Source of the DNA: Carallia brachiata
Taxonomy: Eukaryota; Streptophyta; Magnoliopsida; Malpighiales; Rhizophoraceae
DNA length: 64,000 bases
Assembly (NCBI GenBank): GCA_021464245.1
Contig: JADCRB010000016.1
Coordinates: 3,651,250 to 3,715,249, forward strand
Direction: 5' to 3'
Part shown: positions 11,005 to 22,020 of the stretch, one piece after another
How the letters are laid out: the number at the start of each line of letters is the position of its first letter
How positions within the stretch are numbered: the stretch's first letter is position 1
Translations under genes and position numbers: made by a program
The notes under the pieces: generated by a model
The model's database searches: none
Seen by the model: only the letters and a program-made list of their open reading frames with translations
What the model was told of the DNA's origin: nothing

Positions 11005-11210
11005 GAACTCCTTTAAAAATAAAAATTCCCAATGAAAATATAGCTCCCATGGTGCCGAGGAAGAGCACGACCATCGACACCAGCAAAAAGGTTACTATTT
11101 AATCACCCACATCAACTGCCTTATTTGGGTACACAAGTCGACAGACTCATCCATGGACACAGTTTCTTTTTCCTCCTTCTAGATGTCAGCTCTTGACTCT
11201 TCTTCTTCCT
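11005..11210 (+). other. Leader fragment followed by an LTR scrap
   Basis: An ATG at about 11049 in the + frame opens VPRKSTTIDTSKK, the leader peptide seen more fully at 12968 and 58567. 11166-11210 is an inverted piece of the subtype I LTR start. Confidence 0.55.
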
Positions 11211-11385
11211 TTGAGTCGTTCACTTCGAAGCTCTCGAATCTCAGCCATTTTGGTCAATGAAGTTCCAACCACTCTCCTTAGTTCACATCTATCACAACAA
11301 GCCGAAAATTGTAATCATTCTCATGAGTTCACAGATGCGGCTACAGACGGGGAAGTTCTAACTACTCTCCTTACATCAAAGCATT
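11211..11385 (+). other. 3' module fragment
   Basis: Contains the repeated VPTTLLSSHLSQ / EVLTTLLTS coding pattern, then jumps to GCATTTGTAAACATG, so the LTR follows without the usual module end. Confidence 0.6.
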
Positions 11386-12238
11386 TGTAAACATGTTTTT
11401 TTTTTAAACTAAAAATAAAAATAAAAATAAAAGTATTTGGCTGGTAACTGGCCAAAGACTGATTTCTTAGGCTGACCACTGGCCAAAGAAAATCAATGAT
11501 CATATATTATAAAAAAAAAAAAAAAAAAGCTTGTTGGGAGCTTATAAATAGGCCATGGAGGCATCAAATTTTGGAAAACCAAGTTTTCAAAAACCTCTTC
11601 CATACATTTTCGTATTTTAGGCATAAGCTCTATGGATGCCATTAAGTGCAATATTCTAGAGTAAAGGCCCAAAATATTTAATATACCCATTTCCATACAT
11701 ATTTTGGGTATATACTCTTTGGTCGTCTCAAATTGGGATCTACGAGAGAAAATATCCAAAATATTAAATATTCGTTTGAGATTAAGCCTCTTACGGCCGT
11801 CAACGAAGCTAGTCCACCTGAGATTAAGCCCTTACGGCCCTCAGAGAAGCTAAACAATCTGAGTGGGATCAAGGCCTGGCACTTAGTGGAGTCTAACTAG
11901 ACAACCTAAAATCCAAGCCCATACAGACCTTATCAGAACCACGCCATTCCAAACGAGATCAAGCCCATATAGCCCTCACCGGAGTTCCAACATCTACCTA
12001 GGATCAAGTCTCGGCCCTCAGTGGAATTTATTTACTACAGTTAAAGAGTACGCTTTGGAAATTCAATCTCTTTAAGCCAAGATAATGCCTACATGGCCCT
12101 TGAAGACATTAATCGGAGCATTAATCGGAGCATCAAATAAAGATCGACCCCACACAAATTTCAAAATTTTCATATGTAATTTATATCTGTATTTTTTAAT
12201 CTAACTATTTCCAAGCTCAAAACATATGGTCCCTGACA
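11386..12238 (+). mobile_element. LTR, subtype II, complete (853 bp)
   Basis: TGTAAACATG start, ACA end. U3 shows the decayed hairpin arms CTGGCCAAAG of subtype II, TTATAAATAGGCC as the promoter box (about 11540), GTTTTCAAAAACCTC, then the shared AT-rich and GGCCCTCAG-type segments. The primer-binding site follows directly. Confidence 0.9.
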
Positions 12239-12322
12239 ATTTTTGGCATACTCGATGGGACATCTCTGCCTCTCATATTTTGTTCCTTAAAAAAGAAAGA
12301 GGTTGGTGGCACAGCGGCCACC
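12239..12322 (+). other. Primer-binding site and short leader
   Basis: ATTTTTGGCATACTCGATGG abuts the LTR end. After AGAGGTTGGTGGCACAGCGG the leader is cut by the next LTR fragment. Confidence 0.75.
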
Positions 12323-12888
12323 ATTAAGGGAGATATTCCAGATATAAAGTTCAAAATATTTAGTATACTCAATTCCATATATATTTTGCATATACACTTT
12401 CCGATCGCCTCAGATTTGAATCTACGAGAGTAAAAATCTAAAATATTAAAATATTAAACATCTATTCAGGATTAAGCCTCATATGGCCCTCAGTAGAGTT
12501 AGTCCACTTGAGAACAAGCCTCTACGGGCCTTAGTAGAGTTAAATAGTCCGAGTGGGATGAAGTCTCAGCCATCAGTGGAGTCCAACCAATCCACTAGAG
12601 ATCCAAGCCCATAGGGCCCTCATTGGAGTTCTAGCAGTCCCTTGAGATTAAGCCTCAACCCCCAGTGGAATTTATTTCCATCAGTTCAAGAACAAGCTGT
12701 GGAAATTCAACCTCTTTTGGTCAAGATCAAGCCTTTGTGGCGCTTGATGAAATCACACAGGAGCATTAATCGGAGGATCACACAGAGATTGACCCCACAT
12801 AAATTTTAAAATTTCACTTGTAGTTTATATCGTATTTTCGAGTCTAACTGTTGCAAGCTCGAAACATACGAGTCCCAATCACAATTTT
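12323..12888 (+). mobile_element. LTR fragment
   Basis: Starts at CCATTAAGGGAGATATTCCA and ends at CCCAATCACA followed by a primer-binding site, so it is the 3' two-thirds of an LTR that once began the element now split by the MULE. Confidence 0.85.
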
Positions 12889-13504
12889 TGGCACGCCCAT
12901 TGGAACATCTTTGCCTCCCATATTTTACTCCTTTAAAAAAAAATTCCAGCAGGAATCCAGCTCCCCATGACGCCAAGAAAGAGCATGACTGCTGCCACCA
13001 GTAAAAAGGCAACTGCTCTATCACTTGTATCAACTACCCTATTTGGGTACGCAGGTCCATAGACTCGCGCACGAACACAGTTCCTTGCCACTCAAAAGAG
13101 TCCACAAACTCATACAAGGACACAATTCCTCGCCACCAACAAAATTCAAATGAAAGATCTGCAATTCAGATATCAGCTAGATTTTTCACATGGCTCTCTC
13201 ACCGAATGAAGAAATCGACCAACTGCCTCAATTAGAGCATCAAATTCTACTCAACAGTAGGATCTGGTATGTTCTACTGAAAAAAGTTAGGAAAACTCAG
13301 AAGGGCCCTTCACTATAGTTTTCATGGATCATTCACCAATATTGACGTGATGAAACTGATGCTCCCAACTTTGAATACGTTTTTGCAGAAATAGAAAGAG
13401 GACTTTTACAGCTATAGGAGATCATAAATCAGCAAATTTCCAACCTCGAAAGAAGGCATCCAGAATGGCCCAAACAGCAGTAAATTTCTGAAGCATTGTT
13501 ATGT
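12889..13504 (+). pseudogene. Leader with putative gag-like ORF, decayed
   Basis: After the primer-binding site, an ATG at 12968 opens MTPRKSMTAATSKKATALSL, then stops. Further on are pieces such as MKDLQFRYQLDFSHGSL (about 13142) and, near 13370-13480, a coiled-coil-like stretch matching NFEYVFAEIERGLLQL and LERRHPEWPK. The same pieces appear in order at 58567-59040. I do not recognise the protein; its place after the primer-binding site suggests a divergent or reduced gag. Confidence 0.5.
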
Positions 13505-13669
13505 GTAAAAAAAAATTAAAAAAATAAAAATAGAGAAAAATTAAAAAAATTAAAAAAACAGAATAAAAAAAGGCAAAAAAAATTCAAAAAAATAAAAAAA
13601 GAAAAAAAAGGAAAAAAGTTTCAAAAAAAGGTAAAAACAAAAAAAAAATAAAAGAATTCAAGAAAAAAG
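13505..13669 (+). repeat. A-rich tract, the MULE target
   Basis: Long A runs broken by TTC, TTA and GG. The same tract stands before every CCAAATCC array in the family; here its 3' end was the insertion site of the MULE. Confidence 0.85.
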
Positions 13670-13678
13670 AAAAAAATG
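13670..13678 (+). repeat. MULE target-site duplication, left copy
   Basis: AAAAAAATG, identical to the nine bases at 19051-19059. Nine bp is the length made by Mutator-type transposases. Confidence 0.93.
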
Positions 13679-13748
13679 GGGAAATTTATCTCCACCATCC
13701 TTAACTTTGTCCTTATTACAAAAAACATATCGTATTATTAGAAATTAC
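13679..13748 (+). repeat. MULE left terminal inverted repeat
   Basis: Includes CCTTATTACAAAAAACATA, which matches the right end exactly over CCTTATTACAAAAAACATA. A second TTACAAAAAACATACTCCG at about 13775 repeats the motif, a possible extra transposase-binding site. Confidence 0.92.
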
Positions 13749-14016
13749 AGAAACATACCAAACTATGAATGCGGTTACAAAAAACATACTCCGTTAAAGA
13801 GCCGTTTGTAGACATCCATTTTAATAACAAAAATGCCATTATAATTGCCACAAAGGGTCCAAAATGCCCTAAATACATAATTGACTAAATATAGCCGTTA
13901 GGTCAACAAAAATAGAGAACAAAAGGCTGCTACAAAACAACAAAATATGTCTATTATCTGCAAAAACAAAAAATAACCGTTGGATTCTCCAGCCAAAGCA
14001 CTGTTGGACCTACATC

Positions 14017-14024
14017 TATAAAAA
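14017..14024 (+). promoter_or_regulatory. TATA box of the GRF gene
   Basis: TATAAAAA about 185 bp upstream of the ATG at 14208, in the only clear promoter-like position on this side of the element. Confidence 0.5.
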
Positions 14025-14207
14025 CCAGCACCAGCATCCTTCTCAACCTCCTTCAGAAAACCCAAATAGTCATCTCTCTTTTTTACAGCAAAACAGCAAC
14101 ACAATTTCATCGTTCACACCTCCTTCAACACGCCAGAAACTTCAATTACAGCCAGGTAGCTCCCCTTTTACAGCAAAAACAGCAAAATCTTTTTTGAAGC
14201 CAACAAA

Positions 14208-14659
14208 ATGTCCATGTCCAGCGCAAACTCCATGAATTTTGAAGGGCCAAAGTTCAGAAATATTTCATGCAAAACATGCAAGAAAAGAGCAGCAGTGAAA
14301 GTGAGTGAGTCAGAAAAGAATAAAAATAAGCTATATTATTGCTGTGAAGATAGGAACTGCAGTGCAAGCTTCCTAGGCTGGTGTGTACCCATTTACAAGC
14401 AAAGTGAAGAGCATGCAGAAGCTAATGAAACTCAGTATCCAACAACAGAATAGAAACTGAAGTGGACATAACATCTATAATGGGTGAAGTGCAATTAGTG
14501 AGAGTAGAGCTTAGGAAGTTAAATAACAAAATACATAACTTAGGAATGCAAACTACTTATGTTAAGATGATTGGGCTGATTTTGATATGTTGTACACTCA
14601 TACTTTATGTGTTAATCATTGTTTCAATTGTTATTTATTTAAATGAAATTGCATATTAA
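14208..14659 (+). pseudogene. GRF zinc-finger/transmembrane protein, one frameshift
   Basis: The first ORF (14208-14453) has a GRF-type finger at about residues 18-62: CKTC, KVSESEKN, YYCCEDRNC and a GWC-V-P end. GRF fingers bind single-stranded nucleic acid in several DNA-repair proteins. The second part, in another frame and open from 14429 to 14659, reads EVQLVRVELRKLNNKIHNL, a short coiled coil, then a hydrophobic segment (IGLILICCTLILYVLIIVSI) that should cross a membrane. A one-base indel between 14429 and 14450 would join them into 150 residues, the usual layout of small plant GRF proteins with a C-terminal anchor. No splice signals fit the break. It occupies the place that mudrB has in maize MuDR, but no similarity to MURB is visible. 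Confidence 0.75.
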
Positions 14660-14687
14660 GGATACATATTTTAACATACCATAAAAT

Positions 14688-17600
14688 TCATTGGGCTTGT
14701 TGTGATGCTGATGGCTGTGAATGAGATATACTAGCTTCTTGTGAGGCTCCTTGAGATGGCAAGTTATGATCCTAAAATAAAGCATAAACATAATTGAGGA
14801 TTTACTAATAATTGAACTAAATAAACAGCAACACAAAATACATAAATAAGATGTACCTTTTTTGACTTCTTACCATCACCTTTGCTAGTTTGTTTTCTCT
14901 TTTTACCTTGTCGGGTATTAGGAGTTGTACTGCCCCCAGGTACAGGCTGCATACCACCATTTTGTAAATTAAACTAAGTGCATATATATATAAAATATTA
15001 ATTACTTACCTCTTTACATGTTCTCGCATTGTGTCCATATTTCTTACATCTCCCACATGTTACTGTGCAAGACCTCATCCGGGGTTGTTTCTCCTCACCC
15101 TTTTCCCTTGTCCTCAACCTTTTTGGCCTGCCAGGTTTCCTCTTCAAGGGAGGAGGTTGTATCCGTTTAGCTCCCTCAATAAGATCCAAGTTTGTTTCAA
15201 AAAGAGGGTGGATCATATTCTTGTGGGCAGCAAGATAGTTCTTCACAGTGAAATAATCATCACATAGATCCTCCAAGTTCATCCTCATATAGTTTGCACA
15301 AGCTGCAACATGCTTGCATGGAATCCCACTCACTATCCATGCTCTACAACTACAATTCTTTGTTTTCAAATTTACTGAAAACTTATCAGATTCTTCAATG
15401 ACCTGAAATTCTTCATTACTTGCTGGCACCAACTTCAAAACCTAGCAGCTGTGGATACCTTTTCTAACATTTCCTTCACTTTTGGTGTGACCCTACCCTG
15501 CCAAGATGCAGCCTTGGCATATCGCCTATGCAGTCTAGCCATCAATTTCATTCGAATATTTTCTAAGAGTGTGAGGATGGGTTTATTTCTAAATTTTCCA
15601 ATCCAATGGTTAAAGGATTCTGTCATGTTATTGGTAACATGGTTACACTTCACTCTCTCATCATATGTCCATCTACACCACTCTTCTGATTTTTGTGTGC
15701 CTAAGCCACTTAACAGGATCATCATTTCCAACAACCATAGCAATTTCATGCATAGCCTTCTGGTGGTCACTATGACAGTATGACTTACATGCAGTCCAAA
15801 ATAGCTTTCTTAACTCTAAACCAGGCCATTTACATCTAAAATTTGCATACAAATGCCTAGCACATTTTCTATGAACTGCCCAACCAAAGTGTTTATCTAC
15901 AACATTTATAATTCCCTACACCAAGCATAAAAAACAAATTAGATTATATGACTTTAAACATATTACAAAGAAAGTACATCAATTAGAAAAACTTAGGGAC
16001 CTTTTGTCTATCTGACATGAAAGTAAGTGGCTTTCTTTCTATGTCATCTCTAATTGCATCATGTAGAAGGTCTAGGAACCAATTCCAACTGTCAATGCTC
16101 TTTTTTTTCCACCACGGCAAATGCAATTGGGAAGATCCCCATGTTGCCATCTACGGAGACTGCTAAAAGAAGACAACCACCATATGGACCTTTTAAAAAG
16201 CATCCATCTAACCCTATAAATGGCCCACAACCATCAACAAATCCATCCCTAGATGCCTTGTAACATATAAATATTCTTTCAAATATGGGCGGGGAAGTAT
16301 CATTCACATCTCTGTCCACATATTTGAATTTAGCTATGATCCCAGGATTTGTTGCTATTAGGTGGTCAACATATTGGGGCAACTTGAGGAAAGAATCATG
16401 ATGTGATCCATCAATCCAATCTATAGCTATTTGCTTACCCCTCCACACCTTATGTGGGTGTGGCTCAACTCCATAGGGTTCTTTCAAACACTTGAACATT
16501 AGCTCATTGCTCATGTCCGGATCTGCACGAAGGAAAGGCAACAGAACCCTTGCTATCCATTTTGCAGTGGCTGTCCTAACTTTCTCCAGCCTGACACAAG
16601 TGTGCTTATTGATTAATTTCTTGATCATAAATGTACTCCCAGGACCAGCTACCTTAGAAGCCCATATATAAAAAGGGCACCCATCTGCAGCACATTTAGC
16701 CCCCACTGCTTCCTTCTGATTTTTTTTATAAATGAAGTTAATGCCTTCCCAAACTGCATATTCTTTCAATACTTCTCTAAAATGATACACATCTTTAAAA
16801 ATGTGCATCACCTCCAAAACTACTCTACCTCCTTCCTGTGGCCTAAATGTTTTGCCTTTTATCCCAAAAGTTGGATCAACTTTTTTTAAATTAATTTTTT
16901 TCTCTTCCCCATCCTCTTCCACCGAAATTTCTCCATCTGAACCAGTGTTATCTGATTCATTACTATCCAGGTCCCAATCGTCACTGTCACTACCATCAAA
17001 ACCACCTCCAAGTTTAATACCATCAACAATCCTTTCTGCTTTTGCATCATTTTATCCTCATCAACAGCTTCTTTTAGCCACTCATCATCATGGATTCAGT
17101 ATACACAAACTCTTCATCTGAAACTCTAAAATCCGAATCGTCACTATTATCATCAGATCTCTCATCATTCTCTTCTAAAGTTGGATGCTTTTGTCCTCCA
17201 CTCCTACCGATGCAAGACCCCTCCTCAGTTTTCTTCCCATTTTTCTTTATTTCTTCACTTTGTTTTCTCACCTTCCCAGGCTGTGACCCACCTTGCTTCT
17301 TAGTTGCAGGGCTCTTAGCCTGCTTAGAAGGACTATCTGAAGTCACCTTGCTGGGTTGTGAAGCACTAATAGTTTGCCCACTATAAGCCAGCTTTTTCTT
17401 AGACTTTGGTGTTTTAGCCACAGACTTTTTGGCTAGTTGTTTAACCTTTTTTCCAGAACTAGGTGTGTATTGTCCACTAAGATTCTGCATTTCACTAGGA
17501 TTGGGACTAACACCCTTGCGCCCATGCACATCATCTTTTTCCTTATTCTGTTGCTCATTCTTGTCACTCACAGGATGCAAGATTTGCAATGGAACATCAA

Positions 17601-18014
17601 CTCCAAATGTTTTCCCATAATCTTTACCACTTGGACCCTCATCTATAACTTTAAGCCTCCACAAGACATAATTCCTAGCAATCTTGGACAACTCAGACTG
17701 CTGCAAAAGAACTTCATCAACTTTGGTTTCAGATCTAATAGGTGCATCAGGTAGCTTGAACTGTAGAGGCTTGGAGTGTGAATCTGCTTTGAGGTATAAA
17801 TGTAGTTTGTCACTCTTCTCACTATCAACTACCTTCAGCAAATCAGCATCATTTTTAATTTGTATGCTCCTATTAGTTGCAAGAGAGAATCCTTTTTGTC
17901 CACATCGAAAAGTAACTTGCAGATCTTTAAAATCTCAATAAAACTGGCATAGTCTTTGTCTGGTATTTCTAAGACTTCCTGTTTGTCTCCATAATGGACG
18001 ACAAAAGTAAACAT
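14688..18014 (-). pseudogene. MULE transposase, four exons, six single-base frameshifts
   Basis: Exons 18014-16001, 15915-15010, 14946-14857 and 14771-14688; introns of 85, 63 and 85 bp all start GT, end AG and are phase 0. Order: PB1-like domain (MFTFVVHYGDK, ending LHLYLKA); Lys/Ser-rich and acidic linkers; MuDR DNA-binding region (CAADGCPFYIWAS, KHTC); DDE core with FIGLDGCFLKG and, at the first splice site, FMSDRQKG; CARHLYANF; TNNMTESFNHWI; SWIM finger (CSCRAW...CKH, about 15300-15362); CCHC knuckle CGRCKKYGHNARTC. It would cut and paste the element. Frameshifts lie near 17854, 17090, 17051, 16104, 15692 and 15437, mostly at A/T runs; correcting them gives exon 1 of exactly 672 codons and about 1030 residues. 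The ATG at 18014 is the first in frame with the PB1 domain. Confidence 0.88.
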
Positions 18015-18915
18015 GGTGGTCCCTGTCAAACAGAGAATTCAGAAATAAACAAACTTACTGGACAAACTCTTAAAACAAAAATTAAAGTGGTCCCAAACTC
18101 CAAAACTAACATAACGTTCTTTCCCTTCACTAAAGCTAGCCCAACAATTACTTATGTTTAAAAATTGCTCTTTTTGTAATCCCACACTTCAGAATATTAA
18201 TTAAAACACCTACAAATAAATTTGAACTTTTCGAGAATAAGAAAAGGGAATTCTCGAATCATTTGGGTCAGCAAATTGAGAAGCATCAAATTACACTTTG
18301 TTTGTCTGGTAGCCTATGACAAATGTCCACCAAAATTCACCCCTTCTCAATTCATCCAATTTCCAAATTGTCTAGTCAATGTCTAAAAAAAATTAGCGAA
18401 AATGAATATGCAAGGTCCAAATTTATCCAAATCGTGTAAGACAAATACCCACCGAAAATCAAATGTCCAAAAAAAATTGATTAAACAAAATGGGTGTGCA
18501 AGGTCACAAAAAAATTTAAAATGATATTTATTTTACTTTTTTTGCAGTAGAAAAAAAATCTTTAATTAAACTAATAAGAAGAAAAAACTTACCTTTTCAA
18601 ATGGAGAAACTGAACAACCCAAATCCCCACAAGTGATGGTCCCCAACGGCTTCTTTTGTCGGGAAACAAACAAGAATCTTTTGGGCGACGGTCGGCTGCA
18701 ACAAATAGAAGGCGAAATAAATAGACAGATTTTAGTATTTTGAATGTTGGGCTACTCGATAATTAAAGACTTTGATAGATTTTAGTGAATAATTTTCGTG
18801 ATGATTGTGAATGATTTTGGGTTCAAAAGTTTGAGAGAATCGGTTGTTTGAGAGAAAAGAAGAAATTAGGGTTGGGTTTGCTTGATGGCCCCATCATTTT
18901 CTTTATATACGAGGG
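18015..18915 (-). promoter_or_regulatory. Transposase promoter and 5' untranslated region
   Basis: On the - strand a TATATAAAG box (18904-18912, plus strand CTTTATATA) lies about 900 bp before the ATG. A strong donor AAAAG/GTAAGT at 18593/18592 and an acceptor TTTGACAG at 18023 suggest a 570-bp intron in the 5' untranslated region. Nothing else is open in this stretch. Confidence 0.5.
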
Positions 18916-18980
18916 CTTTGTTTTCTTTTCACATGTTCCGTCTTGTTTGACTAACTGTCGTTAGTCTCAATATATTTTTT

Positions 18981-19050
18981 ATAATTTCTGATAACACAGT
19001 ATGTTTTTTGTAATAAGGCCAAAGTTGAGGATGCTAGGGGTAAATTACCC
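18981..19050 (-). repeat. MULE right terminal inverted repeat
   Basis: Reverse complement of this end aligns without gaps to 13679-13748; differences cluster at positions 11-17 and 52-56. Confidence 0.92.
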
Positions 19051-19059
19051 AAAAAAATG
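19051..19059 (+). repeat. MULE target-site duplication, right copy
   Basis: AAAAAAATG, matching 13670-13678. Confidence 0.93.
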
Positions 19060-19610
19060 TCTGAAGTTCATGTGCAGGTTCAAAACCCTTTTTTAAAATC
19101 CAAATTCAGATTCGGGAGCAAGTCCCCAAACATCAAATAAAACCCGAAGCTCAAATCCAAACTCGGACTCAAACTTACGTCAAATCTCAAAGCCCAAATC
19201 CAAATCCAAAACCCAAATCCAAATCCAAAACCCAAATCCAAACTCGAACTCAAAACCCATAACCAAATTCCAGTTCAAGTCAACAAATCCAAATCCTAGA
19301 CTGAAAGCCCAAACTCAAATTCCAGCTTAAATTCCAAATCTAGATCCAGGAGTAAACCCCAAATCCCAACTTAGAGTCAAACCTAGGCCCAAAACCCGAA
19401 TCCAAATCCCAGTTCAAATCCAAATTCCAAAAACCTAAACTCAAACCCTGGTCCAAAAATCTAATCCAAATTCAAACTTTGACTTAAATTCGAAACCCAA
19501 ATCCAAATTCGGACCCAAACTCAGGTTCAAAACCCCTAAATCTAGATTCTAGCCCAAAGTCTAAATTCAGATTCGGGAGCAACGACTGAACCTTAACTTA
19601 AAGCCCAAGT
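19060..19610 (+). repeat. CCAAATCC-rich degenerate array
   Basis: Opens TCTGAAGTTCATGTGCAGG, then many short variants of CCCAAATCCAAA and AATTCGGG with no fixed period. This is the right half of the unit interrupted by the MULE. The opposite strand is G-rich (TTTGGGTTTGG type). Confidence 0.85.
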
Positions 19611-20243
19611 CAATAGCTACAAATACAAGAAACTCTTGCCTCGCATGAGTATAAAAGGCGAACAATTTAACAGTTTTACACTACTGCCTCGAACGAGAAT
19701 AAAACGTGAACAATTCAACATAGTTCAACACTCCTGCTTCGCAAGAGTATAACAGGAGACAACACAAAATCACACTCCTGCTTCACATGAGTATAAAAAG
19801 GCAACAACTTAACAACAACTCCTGCATCGCACTAGTATAAAAGGCGACAACTCATCAACACACTATTGTCTCACAAGTATAAAAGACGATAGCACAATTC
19901 AAAGCTCCAGCCTTGCACGAGTTTAAAAAGCGACAGCACATTTCAACACTCCTGTCTCGCACGAGTATAAAAGTTGACAATCCAACAACAGAGTCATGCC
20001 TCGTACGAGTATAAAAAGTGACAACCCAACAATAAACTCCTGCCTCGCATGAGTATAAAAGTCGAACAGTCAAAGCATACTTCTAATCTGCACGTGTATA
20101 AAAGGCGAGACCACAACAGCCATACAACGCCCAGTCCAGCACTCTTGGCCTGCACAAGTATAAAGGCGAAATGGCAACAGCCACACAAGTCCTAGTCCAG
20201 CACTTCTAGCCCACGCGAGCATAAAAGGCGAAACGACAACCAC
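19611..20243 (+). repeat. TATA-box-like minisatellite array 3
   Basis: About fourteen units, some with altered cores such as CGAACGAGAATAAAACGTGA. Ends at 20243 in an abrupt join to the LTR middle. Confidence 0.9.
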
Positions 20244-20503
20244 TGAAGTTCTAACAGACCCCTGAGATCAAACCTCAGTCCTTAGTGGAATTTATTTCCA
20301 TCAGTTCAAGAGCAAATTGTGGACATTCAACCTCTTTCAGTCAAGATCAAGCCTTTGCAGCTGTTGACGAAATCAAACATGAGCATTAATTGGAGGATCA
20401 CATAGAGATTGACCCCACATAAATTTTAAAATTTCACTTGTAATTTGTATCTATATTTTTTGAGTCTAACGGTTGTAGGCTTGAAACACACCGGTCCCTC
20501 ACA
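20244..20503 (+). mobile_element. LTR 3' fragment
   Basis: Last quarter of an LTR, from GAAGTTCTAACAGACCCCTG to CGGTCCCTCACA. It provides the 5' boundary of the gag-carrying unit that follows. Confidence 0.85.
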
Positions 20504-20602
20504 ATTTTTGGCATGCCTAGTTGGACCTCCCTGCCTTCCATATTTTTCTCCTTAAAACAAAAAAATTTTCAACAGGAATTCAACACCAACATTGTCGTAG
20601 TC
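20504..20602 (+). other. Primer-binding site and gag leader
   Basis: ATTTTTGGCATGCCTAGTTGG, then the short leader CCTTCCATATTTTTCTCC and an A run, with the start of gag about 100 bp after the LTR. Confidence 0.8.
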
Positions 20603-22020
20603 ATGATGACAAGCACAACCAATACGGAAGGCAAGATTGCAGAATTGGAAAACAAAATTTTCCAGTTGGTGAAAGCTTTGGAAGAGAAGGATCAAGAAAT
20701 TGCCAATCTCAAAGAAAAGGCTCCAATATAGGTTAATCCTGAGACTAGTGGGGAGCAGCCATGTCTGCCTAGTTTCACTCCAGAAGCAACTCCAGCCAAC
20801 TTTTTTCTCGCTGAAAAACAACAAAGCAGTCTCGCACAGTTACCGCCTTAAAAGTTCTATCGCTTCATTATCTGTCTAGCAATTAGAGGCCATGATGACG
20901 AATATAGTTCGTCTACAACAAAGTGCACCATTTTCAAGTTCACAAATATACATCAAACTATACACGAGACTGATTGAAAACCTTTAGCATGCCCTTCGAC
21001 TATCAGTCGCCCAAGTTTCAACAATTCGATGGCCGAGGTGATCCAAAGTAGTACATTGTTCACTTCGTCGAAACCTGCAACAATGCTGAAACTTACAGTG
21101 ACCTTTTGGTAATACAGTTTATTCGTTCACTCAAGGACACCGCCTTCACCTAGTTCATAAACCTTGAACTAGAATCAATTGACAGTTTGGAACAGTTGCA
21201 ACGCGAGTTTCTCCACAGATTTTTCAGCACTTGTAAAATAGTGAGCATGATGGAGCTCACCAAAGCCAAGCAAAGGAAAGGAGAGTCTGTTATTGATTAC
21301 CTAAACAGATGGTGTGCTCTTAATCTCGACTGCAAGGATCATTTGATGGAGATTTCCGCTGTAGAAATGTGCATTCAAGGGATGCACTAGGAGCTGTTAT
21401 ACATCTTGAAGGGTATCAAACCTCGAACTTTCGAGGAACTGATGACTTGTGCGCATGAATTGGAGATAAGCATCAAGACTTCTGGGGGCACGATTCCCGT
21501 CCAATTAGACTGGGACGAGGGCCAATAAGGGATGGTCGTTGACACTCCACTAATAAAAGTTGGAGCTAACGTAAACGTGAGCCCTCTAGTGCTAACAATT
21601 CAATCGAAACACCAAGAAAAGGGAAAGGCGATGTTGCGAGAGTTGGAACAAAAAAGTATTCATTCCCTGACTCTGACGTTCTAGGTATTCTCCATCAATG
21701 TTTGGAAGCTAAGTTGACCATACTCCTAGAATGCAAGCAACCGAATTAGAAGGATCAGGTCAATGATATGAAATTATCCAAGTATCACCGCATAGTTAGC
21801 CATCCAACCAAGAAGTGTTTCGTCCTAAATGAGCTGATCTTGAAGCTCATAGTCCAAAATAAAATCATTTTGGACTGGAAAGACGTAGCCTTAACCAACC
21901 AGACCACCGTCTCTTCGAATCTGTCAGAGGAAAGTCGGAATGAATCTACACTTACACGCTGTCATATCAGAGATGCATCCCGACCTAGCTCGATGAAGCG
22001 GTAAGTTTCTAAAGTATTGT
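20603..22020 (+). pseudogene. Retrotransposon gag pseudogene, copy 2 (full span)
   Basis: The longest gag copy. MMTSTTNTEGKIAELENKIF, a coiled coil, runs to a TAG at 20729. The central domain is readable in the next pieces: SPKFQQFDG-like codons, [53 protein letters not shown] and PRTFEEL. The C-terminus has HRIVSHPTKKCFVLNELILK and DASRPSSMK. At least five stops (for example TAG for TGG in FT-W-F) and several frameshifts. No protease or reverse transcriptase follows; the A-rich tract begins at once. Confidence 0.85.

Larger units (their letters stand above)
13679..19050. mobile_element. Mutator-like element (MULE), 5372 bp, two genes
   Basis: Bounded by inverted repeats starting GGGAAATTTA (left) and, on the other strand, GGGTAATTTA (right), 58 of the first 70 bases matching. 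A perfect 9-bp duplication flanks it. Joining the flanks restores AAAAAATG-TCTGAAGTTCATG, which matches uninterrupted copies of the same retroelement at about 43545, 57448 and 59205. Inside are two genes meeting tail to tail with about 29 bp between stops: a GRF-finger gene (+) and a MuDR-type transposase (-). The interior has different composition from the surroundings and is less decayed, so it is the youngest insertion seen here. Confidence 0.96.

Noticed and set aside
14772..14952. Transposase ending in a hydrophobic tail (frame 14764-14952)
   Set aside because: This reads through a GT-AG intron; splicing at 14856/14772 gives a phase-0 exon ending DHNLPSQGAS...QQAQ-stop, which is more consistent.
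16801..17121. Plus-strand frames inside the MULE transposase
   Set aside because: Antisense shadows of the transposase exon.
20603..22020. Endogenous pararetrovirus or other integrated plant virus
   Set aside because: Gag matches plant gypsy-type retrotransposons; no movement protein, coat or reverse transcriptase motif is present.
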